Shown piece after piece: positions 44,870-48,144 of a stretch of 48,144 nt of DNA (its first letter is position 1; each line of letters begins with the position of its first letter). The notes beneath the pieces are model-generated. The model did not search any database. It was not told the DNA's origin and saw nothing but the letters and a program-made list of their open reading frames with translations. The translations under genes and the position numbers were made by a program. The stretch is from Novosphingobium sp. FSW06-99 (GTDB taxonomy: Bacteria; Pseudomonadota; Alphaproteobacteria; Sphingomonadales; Sphingomonadaceae): positions 1 through 48,144 of the forward strand of contig NZ_KQ954268.1 of assembly GCF_001519065.1 (NCBI RefSeq), read 5' to 3'.

Positions 44870-45379
44870 ATGGATTACAGCGGATTTCTCTACCGGGCGC
44901 TGAACCCGCTTTGGGCATCATCGCCCCTTTCCGGTGAGGGAGCCGCGCGCTTTGGCGGCCGGTTCAACCCGAAAGGCATGCCAGCGCTTTACACAAGCCT
45001 CAGGCCTGAAACCGCCATGCGTGAGGCCAACCAGGTTGGCGCCTTTCAGCCGATCACACTCGTCGCCTACAGAGCAGAGATCGTTCGTGTCTTTGACGGG
45101 ACCGACCCAGTAGCATTGAGCAAGTTGGGTATTTCAGTGGCAACGCTTGCAGACTGTCGCTGGCGCGACACGATGTTGGCCGGCAGCATACCCGCGACGC
45201 AGCAACTCGCGATTGATCTCAAGGTTCAAAGGTACGCAGGCATTCTCGTCCCAAGCTTCGCGCCTCATGCCCAGGCAGATGACCGCAATCTGGTGCTTTG
45301 GACGTGGGGCCAGCAGCCCCCTGCCGTCCTGCAACTGATCGACGATCAAGGGCGCTTGTCATCGCCTCCCCAAGCTTAA
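44870..45379 (+). CDS. RES-domain toxin
   Basis: Protein of 169 aa with the RES pattern: YRALNPLWASSPLSGEGAARFGGRFNPKG, then ALYTSLRPETAMREANQVG, with the conserved Arg and Glu residues, and a C-terminal AGILVPSFAP. RES toxins of known type use NAD+ as substrate and lower its level in the cell; this activity is family knowledge. ATG 44870 begins the protein just before the conserved YRAL. An upstream ATG at 44837 would overlap the antitoxin gene. Both show poor binding sites, so coupling to antitoxin translation is likely. Confidence 0.88.
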   Translation: MDYSGFLYRALNPLWASSPLSGEGAARFGGRFNPKGMPALYTSLRPETAMREANQVGAFQPITLVAYRAEIVRVFDGTDPVALSKLGISVATLADCRWRDTMLAGSIPATQQLAIDLKVQRYAGILVPSFAPHAQADDRNLVLWTWGQQPPAVLQLIDDQGRLSSPPQA

Positions 45380-45527
45380 ATCTGCCAAAGTCGGCGATGC
45401 AATTCAATCGGCCTGCCGTGATCGCGTGGAGGACTCGTGGACCAACGCAGCGTCAAGGCCCTCCGACATCTACCTTTTCGGACAATCCATTGAATAGAAA
45501 TGAAGTGATACAATTTGATCGAAGTAA

Positions 45528-46321
45528 TTAATCCAATTGCAGAATATCGCGCATTTCCTGAACAAGGCTTGCCTGAAAATCAGTGACCCTCTGGTCGGGC
45601 TGCTGCGCCATGAAAAAATCCAGTTCCGGATCGATGACTGCGCTGCGCTTTCCGGCAAGGGCTTCAAGGATCGCCAGGCCACAAAACGGCACATAGGCTT
45701 CGGCATAACCGCCTTCGTGAATGACCGCGAGACGTCCGCCGTACAGGTCATCGGCCAGATCGACCATTCGTGTGGTCATGGCTCGAAAACTGTCGGAATG
45801 CAGCAATTGCCGTGCGAGCGGATCAACAGCATTGGCATCGAGGCCGCTGGCAACGATGATCATGTCCGGCCGGTATCGCCGCAGCGCAGGGACGACGATG
45901 GTGTCTATCGCGTGGAGATAGGTTGTGTGGCCGCTGCCGGCGGGCAGGGGAATGTTGAGGTTGCAGCCAAGGCCCGTCCCGGCGCCGCAATTTCGAACCC
46001 GCCCTTGCTGAAGGGGGCAAACAGCCCCAATTCGCCGCCGCCAGCATCGCTCAGCCGCATGAATTCATCGATGTAGCCTTGGGCATGGACCCGGGTCAGG
46101 TCGGCAAGGCTGGCCGGAGCGGCGCTGCGGATCGCCAGTTCGCTGTCAAAGCCCGAGGCACGGACCAGATTGAGCAGCCGTCGCTTTGAACCTGGGGTGT
46201 CTGCACCATAGCTGCCGGCAGGCGGTTCGACCCAGTCCCCGATCGGCAGGAACAGCGCCTGAACCCCGGTGCTGTGCCAGAAAGTGCGCTCATCGGTCAG
46301 AAAATGCGTTGTGGCAGTCAT
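45528..46321 (-). pseudogene. Class II histone-deacetylase-like gene with internal deletion
   Basis: From ATG 46321 the frame gives FLTDERTFWHSTGVQALFLPIGDWV and VHAQGYIDEFMRLSDAGGGELG, the N-terminal part of the acetoin-utilisation/HDAC-like family. Near 45985 it shifts into another frame: GAGTGLGCNLNIPLPAGSG, then DTIVVPALRRYRPDMIIVASGLDA and the C-terminus to 45528. The catalytic middle, with the PPGHHA-type and DWDVHHGN-type motifs, is missing. A frame-changing deletion of roughly 120 codons explains both facts. Its ATG overlaps the upstream stop by 4 bases, showing its former operon with the amidohydrolase gene. Confidence 0.8.
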
Positions 46322-47412
46322 GGCTTGGCATCCTTCAAGGCAAAGACCTGTTCGCCGGCGATGTAGGTGGCAAGCACGCGGGTGGCGTGGATCTGGCCAA
46401 TCGGCGCGGTCAGCGGATTGCGATCGACCACGATCACATCCGCCAGCTTGCCCGGCTCGATCGTGCCGCCTCGGTCTAGCCGCCCCATTTCGCGTGCGCC
46501 GTTCACGGTCAGCAGGCGCAGAGCCTCGGCCCGCGTGATTGCCTCGTTCGGCGCCGCTGCCGGGCCGGTTGCGCCGGGCGCCTGACGTGTGACCAGCGTT
46601 TCCAGCGCCAGCCACGGATTGACATCGGCAATCACTGGCCAGTCCGACCCGACCACCACATTGGCCCCGGTCGTGACGACTTCTTGCACCGGCCACAGCC
46701 GCTGCATGCGCTCTGGGCCCACGGCTTGCGTGGGTTGCCCCTCATAATTCTCAACCGCTCTGAGCAGGGCGCCGAGCATTTTCGGGTCGAGAATGGCTGC
46801 ATGGTGCTTGGTCTTCGGCGTGATCAATGCACCCTTGAGATCGGCTGAGATATCACGCTGGGCGCGCGCCGTCGCAATGGCATAGCGAAAGATCGTGCCG
46901 AAGGTGCTGCGCAGCCTGTTTGCGGTTTCATAACGCCCACGAACTTCAACCGTCCGCAGGATATCAAGGAGATCGCGAGCGGTGAGATCGGTTATCGGGC
47001 GCTCGCCGATATGCGGGATGGCAAAGTCGACCAGCCACCGCAGCTTGCTCATCGTCGATGCGCTGCGTCCTTCGCATTCCAGCTTCTCCAGCCATTCGCG
47101 ACTGATTGCCTGGAAAGTGTCTTCTGAGCGCGACTTGATTTCGCGCTCCTGCAACCGTTTGGTTTCAATGGGATCTTTGCCGTCGGCTAGCGCTTCACGG
47201 GCCTGCGTACGCCTTTCGCGCGCCTTGGCGAGCGAGAGGTCGGGGTAGTTCCCAAAGGCTATCGTGCGCTGTTTGCCGCCAAACCGATAGTTCATCCGCC
47301 AGAGGCGCCCGCCGGTGGGCGTAACGAGGAGATATAGCCCCATGCCGTCAGTCAGCTTGTATGCCTTATCCTTTGGTTTTGCAGCATTTATTGCAGTGAC
47401 GGTCAGGGGCAT
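46318..47412 (-). pseudogene. Chimeric ORF: integrase N-terminus joined to amidohydrolase C-terminus
   Basis: One open frame of 364 codons. Residues 1-228 are a tyrosine integrase start: the DUF4102 arm-binding domain (MPLTVTAINAAKPKDKAYKL, DGMGLYLLV, YPDLSLAKARE) and the core-binding domain (GERPITDLTARDLLDILRTVE). At ENYEGQPT it passes without a break into AVGPERMQRLWPVQ, then NVVVGSDWPV and AREMGRLDRGGTIEPGKLADVIVVDRNPL, the C-terminus of a YtcJ-like amidohydrolase. The integrase catalytic domain and most of the amidohydrolase metal site are absent, so neither activity is expected. The join is at about 46728. Confidence 0.85.
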
Positions 47413-47515
47413 GATGGTATCTCGCCGGACGCTGAATCTCGATACCAACAAGAATACCATAAGGGGGGCCGGCTGCAACTGGACAGCACTGGACATAGCT
47501 GTCCAAACGATTTGC

Positions 47516-47542
47516 AAAAACCGCAGAATTCCGCGGTTTTTT
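47516..47542. terminator. Bidirectional intrinsic terminator
   Basis: AAAAACCGC and GCGGTTTTTT flank the loop AGAATTCC, giving a 9-bp stem with A on one side and T on the other, so it can work in both directions. It lies about 100 bases upstream of the integrase start and near the tRNA-3'-end-like repeat; terminators of this kind often follow tRNA genes. Confidence 0.55.
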
Positions 47543-47573
47543 CGACGCTGCTGGATCTCGGTGGATGTCGCTG

Positions 47574-47602
47574 GAAGGGCCAATGGTGCCCGGGGACGGA
47601 AT
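47574..47602. repeat. Right copy of tRNA-3'-end-like direct repeat (candidate att site)
   Basis: GAAGGGCCAATG is identical to the left copy at 25322; then comes GTGCCCGGGGACGGAAT. Read on the minus strand this gives ATTCCGTCCCCGGGCACCA, like the last bases of a tRNA with CCA end. The T-arm does not continue to the left of this, so no tRNA gene is called. It sits 162 bases from the integrase start, the usual place of an attachment site. Confidence 0.55.
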
Positions 47603-47736
47603 AGCGCCGAGCCTGATTTTCAAGCTATTAGCGGTCCCCAACCATACCGCTTGACCTATGGAAACGCTGCGATTCCCGTGCGTTCGGTTCCCAACCTTGG
47701 AACCACGTTCATCGCTCCTGTTTCGGTCGATATCTC

Positions 47737-47931
47737 ATGTCCGCAGCGCCAACCATGCCGATAAAACAAAACGCCCCCGCCCGGCTGGGCGAAGGCGTCG
47801 GTTGTCTGCTTGGCGGCGACACTGACGATACTAGCACCAACAGCATGCGCCGCCAAGCCGTGCTACGCCGTGGTGTGCCGTCGCATCGTGCAGATCTGAT
47901 CGCCGGGCTGGCGTTCGGGGGTGTGGTATGA
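47737..47931 (+). CDS. Small phage-like ORF
   Basis: An open frame of 64 codons whose last part (RRQAVLRRGVPSHRADLIAGLAFGGVV) resembles short proteins that precede replication or regulatory genes in prophages of this group; this is from memory and weak. The true start may be further in, around 47845. Its stop overlaps the next ATG as ATGA, the best support that it is real. Confidence 0.35.
   Translation: MSAAPTMPIKQNAPARLGEGVGCLLGGDTDDTSTNSMRRQAVLRRGVPSHRADLIAGLAFGGVV
47761..47797 (-). terminator. Intrinsic terminator on the minus strand
   Basis: CGCCCCCGCCC at 47772-47782 pairs with GGGCGAAGGCG at 47787-47797 around a GGCT loop, giving an 11-bp stem with two G-U pairs. On the minus strand it is followed by TTTTGTTTTAT. 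It would end transcripts coming from the right edge, yet no minus-strand gene is visible there within the window. Confidence 0.45.
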
Positions 47932-48144
47932 GCGATTTGCTAGCCCGCCTCATAGCCGACGGTCTGTCACCGGATCTTGTGGCCGAAGTCGCAATGATCC
48001 TGGCTGAAAAGAAATTGGCTGAAAGATCCCTCGAGGACCGTCGGGCAAAGGATCGGGAGCGCCAAAACCGTCGCCGATCACGTGATGTCACGGATTGTCA
48101 CGTGACAGACCGTGACAGCGCGACCGAACCCTCCCTTTCCCGCC
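47928..48144 (+). CDS. Phage-like hypothetical protein (partial)
   Basis: The frame from ATG 47928 stays open to the window end: MSDLLARLIADGLSPDLVAEV, then ILAEKKLAERSLEDRRAKDRERQN, followed by a stretch in which RDVT/CHVT-type words recur. The Arg/Asp/Lys-rich helix and its overlap with the preceding ORF suggest a prophage or island gene. I do not know its function, and the C-terminal part is outside the window. Confidence 0.5.
   Translation, partial: MSDLLARLIADGLSPDLVAEVAMILAEKKLAERSLEDRRAKDRERQNRRRSRDVTDCHVTDRDSATEPSLSR

Noticed and set aside
47574..47602. A tRNA gene on the minus strand
   Set aside because: Only the 3' acceptor-like part is present; the T-loop and the rest of the tRNA do not continue.

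Overview
The window comes from a high-GC alphaproteobacterium, most likely a sphingomonad (Sphingomonadales, Novosphingobium- or Sphingomonas-like). The support is the high coding GC, the TonB receptor and GntR-type N-acetylglucosamine (GlcNAc) cluster with a PTS EIIA-HPr-EI fusion, and the tyrosine-integrase-rich flanks. The genus is inferred from gene content, not from a marker gene.

Region 1 (about 255-24347) is a nearly complete extracellular contractile injection system (eCIS, the Afp/PVC family of phage-tail-like particles). A long leftward operon runs from 24347 to 6981: tube terminator (Afp16-like), an unrecognised 373-aa protein, one sheath, two tube proteins, a DUF5908-type protein, a LysM hub protein, a VgrG-like spike, a gp25-like wedge protein, two large baseplate proteins and two glycosyltransferases. 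Six successive junctions in its distal half are 4-base stop/start overlaps. A second, rightward group carries the tape-measure protein, the AAA+ ATPase and a PAAR-like tip. A divergent gene encodes a DUF4157 protein, the best cargo candidate. Three features stand out. The second baseplate protein is fused, through a proline-rich linker, to a C-terminal DUF1906 glycoside-hydrolase-like domain. The two glycosyltransferases have unrelated catalytic domains but share a C-terminal domain of about 90 residues that I do not recognise. No tail-fibre gene was found.

Region 2 (24348-30800) is mosaic and decayed: remnants of a CBS/PAS sensor gene, AT-rich non-coding DNA, a LysR regulator divergent from a short-chain dehydrogenase, a DUF1330 gene, a truncated acyl-CoA dehydrogenase joined to a truncated IS21-type istA, a truncated IS3-type orfA and a run of 12 G.

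Region 3 (30802-44179) is for GlcNAc/chitin-oligosaccharide use: a TPR-sulfotransferase, a TonB-dependent receptor (NagP-like), and an overlapping operon for the GntR regulator (NagQ-like), sugar-phosphate deaminase (NagB-II-like), NagA, a GH20 hexosaminidase, a PTS EIIA-HPr-EI fusion and a PTS EIIC-EIIB permease with a second EIIB-like domain. The scheme fits together: the receptor imports oligosaccharide across the outer membrane, the hexosaminidase cuts it, the PTS imports and phosphorylates GlcNAc, and NagA and NagB deliver fructose-6-phosphate. Candidate operators lie between the receptor and the regulator.

Region 4 (44180-48144) is accessory: a Xre/RES toxin-antitoxin pair with a palindromic operator, a histone-deacetylase-like gene broken by an internal deletion, an in-frame chimera of integrase N-terminus and amidohydrolase C-terminus, tRNA-3'-end-like sequence, and the start of phage-like genes. 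Two pairs of imperfect direct repeats (25322/47574 and 25689/44302) suggest that much of 25.3-47.6 kb was, or replaced, an integrated island.
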